From contig CM058239.1 in the NCBI GenBank assembly GCA_030180135.1, forward strand, positions 112,129,318 to 112,193,317: a stretch of DNA of 64,000 bases, in the 5' to 3' direction. Source of the stretch: Orychophragmus violaceus (taxonomy: Eukaryota; Streptophyta; Magnoliopsida; Brassicales; Brassicaceae). Every line of letters begins with the position of its first letter. Within the stretch, counting starts at the first letter, position 1. The position numbers and the translations under genes are program-made. This document shows positions 21,990 to 34,305 of the stretch, one piece after another. A model generated the notes under the pieces. It was given only the letters and a program-made list of their open reading frames with translations. It was not told the DNA's origin and made no database searches.

Positions 21990-23430
21990 ACTCCCCCACA
22001 TTTAGCTTTTGCTTGCCCTCAAGCAAAACAGAGAACTAAAACATGGTGAAGAGGTTTGAAAACTTTCAGAAACTCTTTTTATCATAGAAGCAACAACACT
22101 CAGATTCCCCTTAGTAAGCCACTGAAAGAATCACCTGCAAGACATCAAGACCAACATGTACTTCACCCACACTTAGAAATTGTCCTAAGTAAACTCCACA
22201 ATCACATTCAAGCATTCAAATTCACCCTACTGACTTATATAAGCTATTAAGTGCGGTTTCACCTAAGGATTATCGATCAAAGGGCACATGGATTCTTACT
22301 CTGTCAGCTTTAGACCACCATACTATCTTTTTCTGGTTCCCTTCTTCTCTTTTCCCTTCCTTAGCATTCTGATTTTTCCCCATTGGGTATCATTTTTTTT
22401 TTATCAGTGCTCTTCCCGTTATGGGTTGTACTTTGGACACATTCCATGAATACACAGGAGGTAATAGTGGTAGCTACCACTCCCGTGACCACTTCGGAGT
22501 TACTAACTCATCCTCAGTTTATTACCTTTTTTTTACTTTAGAGAAGGGGAGAAGGGAACCATACTCGGACAGTTTTACAAGCTGTGTCAGAACTAACAGA
22601 GGAGTCCGACTCAAGCTATACCAAGCCCTTAGGTGAGAAATTTTAGTCAGGTTTACAAGGGTGAAGTCAGTAAAGGATCCTCTGATACCTGAAGTGATGT
22701 GGGTGTCCTCAGTAGGTTGATCTGTGTTGGGGTTTTCTAATAGTCATAGATAGATCCTGCAACTTCATCCCAATGGTCACTTAAGTTCCTGCAAGTGCTG
22801 TTAACTTCTCAAAAATCCACTGTTTCTTACTTAAACTAGTTTTGACTCAATAAAACAAATTTTTTTTGAAAAACAGGACTGACTCTAAGAAAACAGAAAG
22901 ATAGAAGTCAGTACCACCTCCCCCACACTTGAAACACACTGTCCCCAGTAGTGTCAAGCTAGGATTGGTAAAAAGAAAGTAAAAAATGTTAATGGATGTG
23001 TTAAGTTCTGTCTGATTTTTACCTGTCTCGCACATGCATCGATCAATGCGCATAAATGCGTCGATCGCTGCAAGGCGATTTGACATGTGTTGATCGTTGC
23101 TCAGGTCCGCAACGATCGCTGCAGTGCGATTTCTCGTGTTGTGATGATCGACACAAGGTTGTGTCGATCGACGCACTGCGATTTCTCGGATCAGTCAGTA
23201 AGTCAGCAGGTTAGTCCGGGAGAAATTCTCAAATTTCGAACCTGAAAGCTGAAAATCAATGTAAACAAGCAAAATCAAAGCAACAGATAGTTCAAATGCA
23301 AGCATATCATCCAAAAACATAAGCATCCTAAGTAAATCAAAAGAAAAATGCAAAAGAAAAAGTGAAATAAAGAAAATACAGAACCGACGACGACCAGAAA
23401 AATGCAAAAGAAAAATGGAAATGCCAATAC
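21990..23430 (-). other. polypurine tract and non-coding 3' region of the Athila-like element
   Basis: On the minus strand AAATGTGGGGGAGT (21990-22003) is the polypurine tract. The rest up to the ORF1 stop has no credible ORF. It holds three CGATCG-type pairs at 23040-23170 and several poly-T tracts. Confidence 0.8.
23040..23170. repeat. three CGATCG-type palindrome pairs in tandem
   Basis: Cores start at 23040 and 23062 (22 bp), 23091 and 23113 (22 bp), and 23145 and 23165 (20 bp). Each pair is followed by a similar tail, GCGATTT, giving a composite unit of about 50-60 bp. Confidence 0.88.
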
Positions 23431-24413
23431 TCAATCACTCTCATCATCTATGCCTTCCATGCCTTCAGTACCACTCGAAAGACTAGGAGTCGGAGAGCGC
23501 TGTCGACGACGACCAGCAGGAACGGGCTGATGAACCTGTGGCTGTCTCCTGCAAGTACAGCCACGCATGAAGTCCCAAATGCTCCGCAGAATACCATCCT
23601 GACGCTCTCTACACTCAGTCTCAGACATCTCTCCTAACGGTACCGATGGAGCTGGATACGGACCTATGTCCTGTGTAGCAGGCGCAGCCTCGGGTGCAGG
23701 AGTAGGAGCAAAACTCTGAGAAGATGGTCCCGGTGCAGAAGAAGAAGAAGCTCCTAGAGGGTGAGCCATCGTAGGAACGCCGCGTCTCAGGTTCCTAGGA
23801 GGCTCAAAGCGCAAGGCCTCCAAAGAATCAACTCTAGTAAGCTCAGCAGCATGAAGCTTCACACACCACTCATCTGAATATGCGTCATGATAAACCCAAA
23901 GCTTCTCGTCCTTCATCCAAGTAGTGTTCTTCAAGTGACCATAATCCATCCACTGCCTCTTGGTGACGCACTCTCTCCCAACAGTGGGGATCCTGAAATG
24001 CTGGAAAATGGGAGTAAGTAAACTCCCTACGGACTCAGTCTTCTTCCCAGAAAATGGCTTAGTCTTCAGCTCGCACAAATGGTCTGCAAAAACTGCTCCC
24101 AAATTCAGATGGGGAGCTGGATCTTGGAAAGGTGTCTCCTCGAACAAGTGACTCACTCCAGTGTATAGTAACTGCAACTCCAGCTTCCTTTGCTTGTTCA
24201 CCTCAGCCTTGCAAAGGAGAGTGTATCCCAAAATGCGGCCAACATATCGTAGGACCGGATGGCGCAACTGTATCTGCATCGTATGGCGTGAGTTATACAC
24301 CTCACTTCCGATGTGGTCCCAGAAAAACTGACAACTCTCGGTGTCCCACTCTCTAACCAGAGAGCAATGAGTGGCCTTATCATCAAAACCGTAGATCCTG
24401 CAGAGATCACGAA
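23431..24413 (-). pseudogene. Athila ORF1-type protein, C-terminal part (disrupted)
   Basis: This is the downstream two-thirds of an ORF1-family protein of Athila retrotransposons. It was separated from its N-terminal part (34306-34825) by the 9.9-kb insertion at 24414-34300. Counting the 5-bp duplication once, the two parts give 1503 nt, exactly 501 codons, and the frame reads through the junction, so the gene was open before the insertion. The region here ends in a low-complexity Ser/Pro/Ala segment and an acidic tail (EGIDDESD). The role of Athila ORF1 is not established. As it stands the protein would be truncated. Confidence 0.85.
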
Positions 24414-25366
24414 TGTAATACCTTGTATCAAGAATGGTCAACGGGCAGCAGAAAAGTCAACAAGGGGCAGTTTTGTAATTTTGAGAAGTTAAGGGGCATT
24501 TTGGTAATTTTACCAAAATACAAGCCGGAATCTAAGACGGGCCAAATGTTATTATTTTTAAAGAAAGAAAACATTTAGAAGATCAAGAATGGTGGAAACG
24601 GACCGTAGATGAGTTTTTCGGGTTATCGGGAATGGAAACCGATAAAACAGACAAAACTTGTAAAATTCATAACAGGAGCTACGGGTGTCCGTTTTAGGTG
24701 ATTCAAATTGCTAAATTCATCTAAGAGCATTTAGAATCTGAAGATGAGACTTTGTGTATTTATAGAAGCGGCTAAAGGGTTTTGAAAATATTAACCGTAA
24801 AAAAAGGGTTTTCCGAGAAACCGATACAATGTTCGGGCAAGCGAGAAGACCTTCTAAACTCCACCAAAAATTATGAAATTTTGACCACAGCTCCATTATA
24901 ATATGAAGAAGACATGGTTAAAAGGATGCAGCAAGATTTGATGCCGAGATCAAGTTATAAATTTTAGATCATTAATGGGTGATTAATGACTAAACTTCAA
25001 AATAAATTCAAGGGAGCTTGGGCCTGGTTTGGTATGATTAGAGCTGATGTCTGAAGTTATTATGGACTTTATGAAAGCCCATTTACAATCTTTTGCCACG
25101 AAATTATGCAAGAGGAAAATAAAAGGGGCTTTGTGAGCTAGATTCAATGAATCTACAAGAAGGTTTTTGGACCTAAATCAAAGGGGCTTTTACATGGGCT
25201 GTGCAAATTTGAAATGAGTAGTAAAATGGGTCATTTTGTGGCCCTTTATGGAGAGGAGGCGTGGCTGGAGGGTGAAGGAAGAGAAGACAAGGGCAACATG
25301 TGTCAATGAAAGAGATGAGATGTGTGTCATGGACACATGTCACACAAAGGATTCTTGAACTTGGTT

Positions 25367-25374
25367 ATAAATAC
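25367..25374 (+). promoter_or_regulatory. TATA box of the LARD-like LTR
   Basis: TATAAATA at 25367-25374, repeated at 31907-31914 in the 3' LTR. It is followed 30-50 bp later by a C/A-rich stretch (CACACACC-like) suitable for the transcription start, so the purine tract downstream would lie in the transcribed leader. Confidence 0.6.
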
Positions 25375-25412
25375 CAAGTGAACCTATCATTTGTTCCACA
25401 CACCAAAAACAT

Positions 25413-25580
25413 AAGAAGAAAAGAATAGGAGAAGAAAGGAGCGTGAGAAGAGGAGAAGAGGAAGAGAAGAAGAAGAAGAAGGAGAAGAAGAAGAAGAAGA
25501 AGAAGGAGGAGGAGGAGGAGGAGAGAAGAAGAAGAAGACCGGAGGAAAGAGAAAGAGAACCGGAGGAGAGAGAAAAGAGA
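25413..25580 (+). repeat. GAA/GGA purine tract in LTR
   Basis: Almost uninterrupted purine run of about 168 bp. The equivalent in the 3' LTR (31953-32096) is shorter, mainly through loss of GAA and GGA units. It yields low-complexity Lys/Glu/Arg ORFs that I do not treat as genes. The minus-strand relative at 60560-60800 has a matching pyrimidine tract. Confidence 0.85.
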
Positions 25581-27817
25581 TTAGTCCGGAGGCTCGATCG
25601 GAATCACGAAGGTCAGCGGTATGGTCAAGTGCGGGTCAACCGGTTCAGGAAGCCAAGGTCAACGGTCAAGTACGGGTCAAGGTCGGGTCAAAGCGACAGA
25701 GGTTCGGGGTGTTTGGGAGTTCGTGTTCCTGTGTTCGGGAGGTTCAGGTTTAGTTTGGGGTCTCGGGAAGCCGTATCCGCATCTGTGCCGTTCGTTCTGT
25801 CAAATCATTGTGAGTCGGCTCAAACACCGTAGTTGCATGTAGACGATAAATGGGAAACCGTAGTGATAGGATTGCATACCCGTGATTAATGAATTGAATT
25901 GAATGATTGACTGAATTAACGGTAAACGGGCTAGGGTTAAAGAAGCATGTTAGACTTAAAACGGATTAAACCTGATTGTGTGCTGCTAGGTTGATAGTAG
26001 TGTTGCGTGATGCATTCATATAGTCATTGCATGACTAGGGCCGTATATGCATATATATATATAAGTAAAGGACGATATTAAATGAACTTATATACGGGAA
26101 TAAAGACGAGTTAAAATACGGAAGTTAAACCCGAACGAATGTATAGAATATGAGTGGTATCGGGGTTTCCCGAGGTTAATGAACTAAGTAATGAATGAGG
26201 AGACGTCGGGGAGTTTAGTAAGCTTCTAGCTCTAAACCGACGGATCAAGGGGGTATTAAAAGATGATTAGGAATGGTTAAGAAATGAGAAGTGTTGTGGT
26301 TGGTGAACCGTCTACGGGTTAGCAAGCGGCTAACCCAAGGTAGCGGGCGTGAATTGGTTAAAAGACGCTAGAAACCCTAATAGGCCTGCGTGTGTGGTTG
26401 TGAGTCTACTTCGGTGTTGGGCCGAGTAGACTGTTGATTGCGTGATTGTGTGGTGTTTTATGGTGGTAGTTAACTTTTCGTGCAGGCCTTTAGATCGTCT
26501 CGGTGTTGGGACGAGCGATCCTTGTGTTACTTAACTTGGTCACGGGACCGGTTGAGTTGTGGTGCTGACTCGGTATGGTGCCGAGTCAGAGCGGTGGTGT
26601 GTGTGAATAGACTTGCGGGATGCGGGGTTGAGTTGTTGTGGTTATTGATTGTGATTGATTGCTAGAGTCCAAGCGAGTCTGCGCGTTTACATTTCTGCAC
26701 TATGACTCTAGGGTGCGTTAGATCCCGCAAGTCTAGGTGTTTGATTACGTTCTGGTACTTCCGACCCGATTGGATCCTCGGGAATTGAGAACCTGGTCAG
26801 TTAGTGCTGGCAGGTGCGAACCTATGGAGTGACGTCTGTAGGGTGTAGTCCGGAGAATACGGGGTCGCGTCCTAGGGCCGGACTGCATGGAAGCTCGGGT
26901 TGCCAGGGGTAACCGGAGTCACCGCGTATCGATGGACAGAGAATGGTGTCCTAGTCGTTGTGTAGACGGCTAGGATTCGCGTGGGTTAGTTACCATGTAG
27001 GTAACAGTGGAAACCCGTGGAAGTTACCGAGATCGTAGGGGCCCAGCGTGTGTGTTTTGGTGTAGTTTGTAGTGCGCGGTAGATAGATCGAGTCTCAATC
27101 GGGGACATGTGCTGCAGTGCTCCCGATTTCCTCTAATCGCCTTCTCTTTCTTTTGGCAATTGATTGTGTGTGGGCTCGACGCGACGTGGTAGTGCGTGAT
27201 CGGCTATTTTGTTGTTTATTGTTATTATGGGGTTTTCGGGCGGGAATCTATAGATGATAGATAGATTAGAAGCCTTAGTGGGGAGCCGATTCACTGGGTG
27301 ATCTTAGATCGCTCATTAGACTCTTTTGTGTTTTTCAGGTGTAGCAGCGACAGACGCAGGAGGTCCTCGGTGTAGTGTCGGGATTGCTTGTGGCGGGGTT
27401 TTGATTCGATGGTTTTGGATGTTTTATTTCGGTTTGGCTTGTCGCCAATTTTGTATTGAGCTTTGATTGTTGTTTTGTTGATTGACGAAATGATTTGTAA
27501 AAATGACGATTAAACGTTGTGCTGAACGTTTGATTACTCAAAAATGAATATGCTTTCCTGATATGGTGTTTAGTCCGAACCGACACAACTCACGGAAATG
27601 GTACAAGGTGTACAACTTGTGCTATAGAAGTGAGGATAGCGGAGTCAAAGACGGGTTAGTGCGAGCCTTTGTCTCAAACCGACATGTCTCTGGCTTCGTC
27701 CTGTGGCAAACTTTTCCTGTTCGACTTGCTCGGGTTCGATCGGTCATATTCTTGTTTGATTGTTGACCGGTCAGCTCGACGGTCAGCGGAGAATGGGAAA
27801 GGGGCGTTACAGAAAGG

Positions 27818-27830
27818 TGGTATCAGAGCA
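27818..27830 (+). other. tRNA-iMet primer binding site of the LARD-like element
   Basis: TGGTATCAGAGCA, complementary to the initiator tRNA-Met 3' end except the last base, begins 7 bp after the LTR end. Confidence 0.9.
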
Positions 27831-28087
27831 TGGTTCTGCATGGGTTTCAAAGCTATTCATTTCTGAGTGTTTTCCGTGGTTTTATCGAGTCAAAATTGTG
27901 TCTTACCCAAGCATCCATTAGGAAACCGAGCCGCGTTCGTAAATCTGGGGTTGGGATGGGGTAGAAAATTTGTATTATGTGTACTAATTTTTATTTGTGG
28001 TTTGTGATTGCAGACAGCAGCAGAGCGTCCCTGGACGGAGTGTGTGTGGGTGCGTGCAGTGGGTGTGTGGGATCGTCGCGAGCAGTA

Positions 28088-29520
28088 TGGGCGAGAGACG
28101 GATGACTAGAGCAGAGTACCAAGCGTTGGTAGACCAGCATCATGCAGGTCTGAGGATAGCCGCCAGTGGTTCCCCGTGTGCATCAGGGAGCGAGAGCAGC
28201 CGCAGTGGATTGGAGGCCATTACCAGACCCGTTACCGCCTTCTCTACAGGATGATGCAGGTACCGCAGACCCGACCGTAGGAGTGACGGGGTATTTGGGA
28301 TTCGTGGATTATGGGTTGCCGTCATTCCCACCTCAGTTGGAGGCACCTACAGTGCCCGCAGGGATGCAGCTTGAGGCGCATGACGTGCCACCACCCTTCA
28401 GCTTGCACGAGTCAGACTTCATTCCACTTGGTGGAGGGGACTTTCAGTTGGACCAGGTACACCCAGCTTTTGACATGGACCTGGACATGGAGCCGTTGGA
28501 CCCGGAGCAGCATGCGCAGTGGGCGCAGCGGATGGACGAGCAGATGGCGATACTAGCAGACGTGTTAGAGCAGCATGTGGGGCCGCATCATCAGGATCGC
28601 CGCAGAGATCAGGAGGTCCCTCACTCGATGGTGCCGAGCCACACTCAGATAGGGAGTCGGCCGCCGGAGTAGCGCCGATGTCGACGTCGGGGTCGGGCAC
28701 GCAGTTCGAGTCAGTCACATCTCCAGAGGCACCACCGACCGAACTAGCTATACCACTAGAGACGCCGCTAGCAGACACGCCAGAGTCAGTACCACAGATG
28801 CCAGTATACCGTACATGTAGCGCCTGTGGAGTTTAGGGTTTCCATCTGTATTGGTGTCCACGACCAGTTGACCCGCGCTACCGTGAGACGCGCCAGCCAG
28901 TACCGAGCCCTTACTATTGCCAGGTATGTGGCATGGACGGTCATCTTGCACCGACTTGTCCAGTCACGGGGCCCGGACCGCGTATGTCAGACGGAGAGCC
29001 GCATCGTGCCCCATTGCCGGAGGAGTGTCGACCAGGACCGAGCCGCAGAGACGCTGAGCTCATTCGGCAGCCAGTTATTCAGCAGCCAGCCGCGCAGTTA
29101 CCTGTAGCACAGCCACCGTTGGTGCAGCCACCGAGACTCTCGAGGTCATGCAGGAGGTGTGGAGACGAGGGACACCGAGCATCCGCGTGTTCCCGTCGGT
29201 CCACTTCTCGTCGGTCCCGTTCCACGCCCGTTGTTTGTCAGATTTGTGGAGGTCATGGGCATCGAGCGGCAGATTGTTTTCAGGATCCTTCTTCGGGGTC
29301 AGCTTCTTCTTGTCAGTTGTGTGGGGCGACAGACCATCAGGCGTCAGAGTGCTTCCGTGGGCCACGCCCAGCGCCCATTCCGGTTTGTCAGATTTGTGGT
29401 CGCGGGGGTCACGTCGCGCAGTTGTGTCCGATAGCAGAGCCGCAGCAGGTCGGACCGCCGACCAGAGAGTCACACCCACCACACCCTCTCGGCGCGCCTG
29501 CCAGTAGTTACCAGCGCTAG
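28088..29520 (+). pseudogene. gag-like protein with five CCHC zinc knuckles (broken)
   Basis: Coding character runs from the ATG at about 28088 (MGERRMTRAEYQALV) but shifts frame near 28160 and again near 28600, and has a TAG at 28834, so it is degraded. The C-terminal 195 codons (28933-29520) are open. Knuckles of exact form C-x2-C-x4-H-x4-C begin at about 28918, 29149, 29236, 29311 and 29386; the last three are spaced 25 aa apart. A sixth, degenerate knuckle overlaps the stop at 28834. Chromovirus gag normally has one knuckle, so the array is unusual. It should bind RNA and may package this element's own transcript, which is inference. No protease or pol follows. Confidence 0.8.
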
Positions 29521-30952
29521 CCGCGATGCCGGTTGTGTATGGCATTCCGGTCGTGCTGGGGCTGTTAGGGTTATGGTAGTTAGGCCAGGTGAGTATGGGC
29601 ACTAACTATATTGTTTGTGTGTATCCAGATCGACAGGTTTTCGTATGTTGTTGGGAACATCTCCAGGATATGGCAGTGCAGTTTGTGGGTTGGGTTGTTG
29701 ATGACGAACATCTTATGGTTGTATTCTGTTTCCCTATGTATTTCTATAAACCTCGAGACATGTGTATGTTGTTGTTTTTCTGTATGTATGTGATGCAGAT
29801 TGTTCACTTATCATTATGACTTTCGTAGTAATTGTTTGCATGCGTGTGATGGTTTTGTGATGCAAATGAATTACCACGCGAAGTCTGATGATGAGCGGAA
29901 CTGATGACCGTTCTTCATAACCTAAACCCAGACTGACGACATATCCGGAGCGATCTGATGATTGCTTGGTTGCGTGTGGTAATTGGTTGTTTTGCATTTA
30001 ATTGCTTGCGTGTTTTTATCTAATGCTTGTGTGGTGCATTGGATAGTTCGGGTTGTCTTTTGCGGTGGTGTAGCACTGTAAGAGTGCTAGTGTTATGGCA
30101 TGCTTAGCATGTGCGGAGTGTGAGTGGCGGTGGTAAGCTATTGGTTGAGTAGCTTGAATTTTATCGCGATCGTTAGACTGATGAGAATAGAAGTGTTATA
30201 ACCTTTTCGATTAAGGTGTTGAGCTAACGTGAGAATGGGTTGAATCGACTGTCGATTCACGAGAGAGCGGAATTATAGAGTATCGTTACTTAATCATGGG
30301 CGACCATTGGGTACATGATTAACTAACTATATTTCTATGAGGAAGTGATATTGGGGAATGGATTGGTTTGAATTCACCGCTCCAGTGAAAATTGTTGTGT
30401 TGAGTGCAGGACGGAATGGACGATGCGATATGAATGCGAGACCGAACCCGAACCCGAAAGCGAGATGGGCTGGAAAGGAGACCGCGAGACGAGTTAACCC
30501 GGGAAGTGAAGCGGTCAGTGTGGAGTGTTAGTGGGAAGTGTTAGTACCGAGCAGCGGAAAGAGCGAAGCGGTCAGTGTGATGTGTTAGCAGCAATGGCCG
30601 TATGGAAACCAGAGCGAAGCCGTTAGCGAGAATGCGGTGGGAAGTTAGCGAAATCGGATGCAGAAACCAGCGAGAACAAGATCGAGGTCGGGACGGATGG
30701 ACGGAGGGAGACGTTTGAGCGTGAAGCACAGTACGGAATACAAGACGGGAAGCAAGAGTGGAACGGTTGATGAGATCAGTGGGATAGAATGGTATGAGAC
30801 GGAAGGGTCGCCGTAATGTCAGTGGGCTGCAGCAGTGTTCAAGTAAGGAAGCGTTGGAAGCGAGAGACGGAGACTTACAGAGTTCAGTTTCCAATTCAAA
30901 GTTTGTTAGTAACGGAGAATTCGGGGACCGAATTCCTGTAAGTGGGGAAGAA
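29521..30952 (+). other. non-coding internal region and polypurine tract of the LARD-like element
   Basis: About 1.4 kb without a credible ORF between the gag-like frame and the 3' LTR. It ends in GTAAGTGGGGAAGAA (30938-30952), the polypurine tract. Confidence 0.8.
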
Positions 30953-33900
30953 TGTAATACCTTGTATCAAGAATGGTCAACGGGCAGCAGAAAAGTCAAC
31001 AAGGAGCAGTTTTGTAATTTTGAGAAGTTAAGGGGCATTTTGGTAATTTTTACCAAAATACGAGCCGGAATCTAAGACGGACCAAATGTTATTATTTTAA
31101 AGAAAGAAAATATTTAGAAGATCAATAATGGTGGAAACGGACCGTAGATGAGTTTTTCGGGTTATCGGGAATGGAAACCGATAAAACCGACAAAACTTGT
31201 AAAATTTATAACATGAGCTATGGGTGTCCTTTTGAGGTGATTCAAATTGCTAAATTCATCTAAGAGCATTTAGAATCTGAATATTAGACTTGGTGGATTT
31301 ATAGAAGCGGCTAAAGGGTTTTTAAAATATTAACCGTAAAACTGGTTTTTCCGAGAAACCGATACAATGTTCGGGCAAGCGAGAAGACCTTTTAAACTCC
31401 ACCAAAAATTATGAAATTTTGACCACAGCTCCATTATAATATGAAGAAGACATGGTTAAAAGGATGCAGCAAGATTTGATGCCGAGATCAAGTTATAAAT
31501 TTTAGATCATTAATGGGTGATTAATGACTAAAACTCCAAAATAAATTCAAGGGAGCTTGGGCCTGGTTTGGGATGATTAGAGCTGATGTCTGAAGTTATT
31601 ATGGACTTGATGAAATCCCATTTACAAGATTGTGCCACGAAATTATGCAAGAGGAAAATAAAAGGGGCTTTGTGAGCTAGATTCAATGAATCTACAAGAA
31701 GGTTTTTGGACCTAAATCAAAGGGGCTTTTACATGGGCTGTGCACATGTGAAATGAGTAGTAAAATGGATCATTTTGTGGCCCTTTATGGAGAGGAGGCG
31801 TGGCTGGAGGGTGAAGGAAGAGAAGACATGTGGCAACATGTGTCAATGAAAGAGATGAGATGTGTGTCATGGACACATGTCACACAAAGGATTCTTGAAC
31901 TTGGTTATAAATACCAAGTGAACCTCTCATTTGTTCCACACACCAAAAACATAAGAAGAAAAGAAGAAGAGAAGAGGAGAAGAAAGGAGCGTGAGAAGAG
32001 GAGAAGAGGAAGAGAAGAAGAAGAAGAAGGAGGAGGAGAGAAGAAGAAGAAGACCGGAGGAAAGAGAAAGAGAACCGGAGGAGAGAGAAAAGAGATTAGT
32101 CCGGAGGCTCGATCGGAATCACGAAGGTCAGCGGTATGGTCAAGTGCGGGTCAACCGGTTCAGGAAGCCAAGGTCAACGGTCAAGTATGGGTCAAGGTCG
32201 GGTCAAAGTGACAGAGGTTCGGGGTTTTCGGGAGTTCGTGTTCGTGTGTTCGGGAGGTTCGGGTTTAGTTCGGGGTCTCGGGAAGCCGTATCCGCATCCG
32301 TGCCGTTCGTTCCGTCAAATCACTGTGAGTCGGCTCAAACACCGTAGTTGCATGTAGACTATAAATGGGAAACCGTAGTGATAGGATTGCATACCCGTGA
32401 TTAATGAATTGAATTGAATGATTGACTGAATTAACGGTAAACCGGCTAGGGTTAAAGAAGCATGTTAGACTTAAAACGGATTAAACCTGATTGTGTGCTG
32501 CTAGGTTGATAGTAGCGTTGTGTGATGCATTCATATAGTCATTGCATGACTAGGGCCGTATATGCATATATATAAGTAAAGGACGGTATTAAATGAACTT
32601 ATATACGGGAATTAAGACGAGTTAAAATACGGAAGTTAAACCCGAACGAATGTATAGAATATGAGTGGTATCGGGGTTTCCCGAGGTTAATGAACTAAGT
32701 AGTTTAGTAAGCTTCTAGCTCTAAACCGACGGATCAAGGAGGTATTAAAAAATGATTAGGAATGGTTAAGAAATGAGAAGTATTGTGGTTGGTGAACCGT
32801 CTATGGGTTAGCAAGCGGCTAACCCAAGGTAGCGGGCGTGAATTGGTTAAAAGACGCTAGAAACCCTAATAGGCCTGCGTGTGTGGTTGTGAGTCTACTT
32901 CGGTGTTGGGCCGAGTAGACTGTTGATTGCGTGATTGTGTGGTGTTGTATGGTTGTGGTTAACTTTTCGTGCAGGCCTTTAGATCCTCTCGGTGTTGGGC
33001 CGAGCAATCCTTGTGTTACTTAACTTGGTCACGGGACCGGTTGAGTTGTGGTGCTGACTCAGTATGGTGCCGAGTCAGAGCGGTGGTGTGTGTGAATAGA
33101 CTTGCGGGATGCGGGGTTGAGTTGTTGTGGTTATTGATTGTGATTGATTGCTAGAGTCCAAGCGAGTCTGCGTGTTTACATTTCTGCACTATGACTCTAG
33201 GGTGCGTTAGATCCCGCAAGTCTAGGTGTTTGATTACGTTCTGGTACTTCCGACCCGATTGGATCCTCGAGAATTGAGAACCTGGTAAGTTAGTGCTGGC
33301 AGGTGCGAACCTATGGAGTGACGTCTGTAGGGTGTAGTCCGGAGAATACGGGGTCGCGTCCTAGGGCCGGACTGCATGGAAGCTCGGGTTGCCGGGGGTA
33401 ACCGGAGTCACCGCGTATCGATGTACAGAGAACGGTGTCCTAGTCGTTGTGTAGACGGCTAGGAGTCGCGTGGGTTAGTTACCATGTAGGTAACAGTGGA
33501 AACCCGTGGAAGTTACCGAGATCGTAGGGGCCCAGCGTGTGTGTTTTGGTGTAGTTGATAGTGCGCGGTAGATAGATCGAGTCTCAATCGGGGACATGTG
33601 CCGCAGTGCTCCCGATTTCCTCTAATCGCCTTCTCTTTCTTTTTGCAATTGATTGTGTGTGGGCTCGACGCGACGTGGTAGTGCGTGATCGGCTATTTTG
33701 TTGTTGATAGTTATTATGGGGTTTTCGGGCGGGAATCTATAGATGATAGATAGATTAGAAGCCTTAGTGAGGAGCCGATTCACTGGGTGATCTTAGATCG
33801 CTCATTAGACTCTTTTGTGTTTTTCAGGTGTAGCAGCGACGGACGCGAGAGGTCCTCGGTGTAGTGTCGGGATTGCTTGTGGCGGGGTTTTGATTCGATG

Positions 33901-34300
33901 GTTTTGGATGTTTTATTTCGGTTTGGCTTGTCGCCAATTTTGTATTGAGCTTTGATTGTTGTTTTGTTGATTGACGAAATGATTTGTAAAAATGACGATT
34001 AAACGTTGTGTTGAACGTTTGATTACTCAGAAATGAATATGCTTTCCTGATATGGTGTTTAGTCCGAACCGACACAACTCACGGAAATGGTACAAGGTGT
34101 ACAACTTGTGCTATAGAAGTGAGGATAGTGGAGTCAAAAACGGGTTAGTGCGAGCCTTTGTCTCAAACCGACATGTCTCTGGCTTCGTCCTGTGGCGAAA
34201 TTTTCCTGTTCGACTTGCTCGGGTTCGATCGGTCATGTTCTTGTTTGATTGTTGACCGGTCAGCTCGACGGTCAGCGGAGAATGGGAAAGGGGCGTTACA
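30953..34300 (+). repeat. 3' LTR of the LARD-like element
   Basis: 3348 bp with the same termini and internal landmarks as the 5' LTR, including the TATA box at 31907-31914. The second ACGAA target duplication follows at 34301-34305. Confidence 0.93.
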
Positions 34301-34305
34301 ACGAA

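Larger units (their letters stand above)
24414..27811 (+). repeat. 5' LTR of the LARD-like element
   Basis: 3398 bp. It contains a TATA box at 25367-25374, a purine tract at 25413-25580, and a cluster of GGTCAA words (W-box complement) at 25620-25700. It differs from the 3' LTR by scattered substitutions plus indels, including a longer purine tract and about 25 bp near 26192-26216 absent from the other copy. Confidence 0.93.
24414..34300 (+). mobile_element. non-autonomous long-LTR retrotransposon (LARD-like, chromovirus-type ends)
   Basis: 9887-bp plus-strand element inserted into the Athila ORF1, with a perfect target duplication ACGAA (24409-24413 and 34301-34305). LTRs are 24414-27811 (3398 bp) and 30953-34300 (3348 bp), starting TGTAATACC and ending GGCGTTACA. 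The tRNA-iMet primer site is at 27818-27830 and the polypurine tract at 30938-30952. The 3.1-kb internal part encodes only a broken gag-like protein with zinc knuckles. Very long LTRs with a short, pol-less interior define LARD-like elements. The TGTAA...TTACA termini and Met primer resemble Ty3 chromoviruses, which is inference. Confidence 0.93.

Noticed and set aside
25443..25832. Lys/Glu/Arg-rich ORF in the LTR (also 31753-32347 and the Ser/Leu-rich 60336-60977 on the relative)
   Set aside because: Products of the GAA/GGA or CTC/TTC tract in LTRs; different frames open in each copy and there is no conserved domain.
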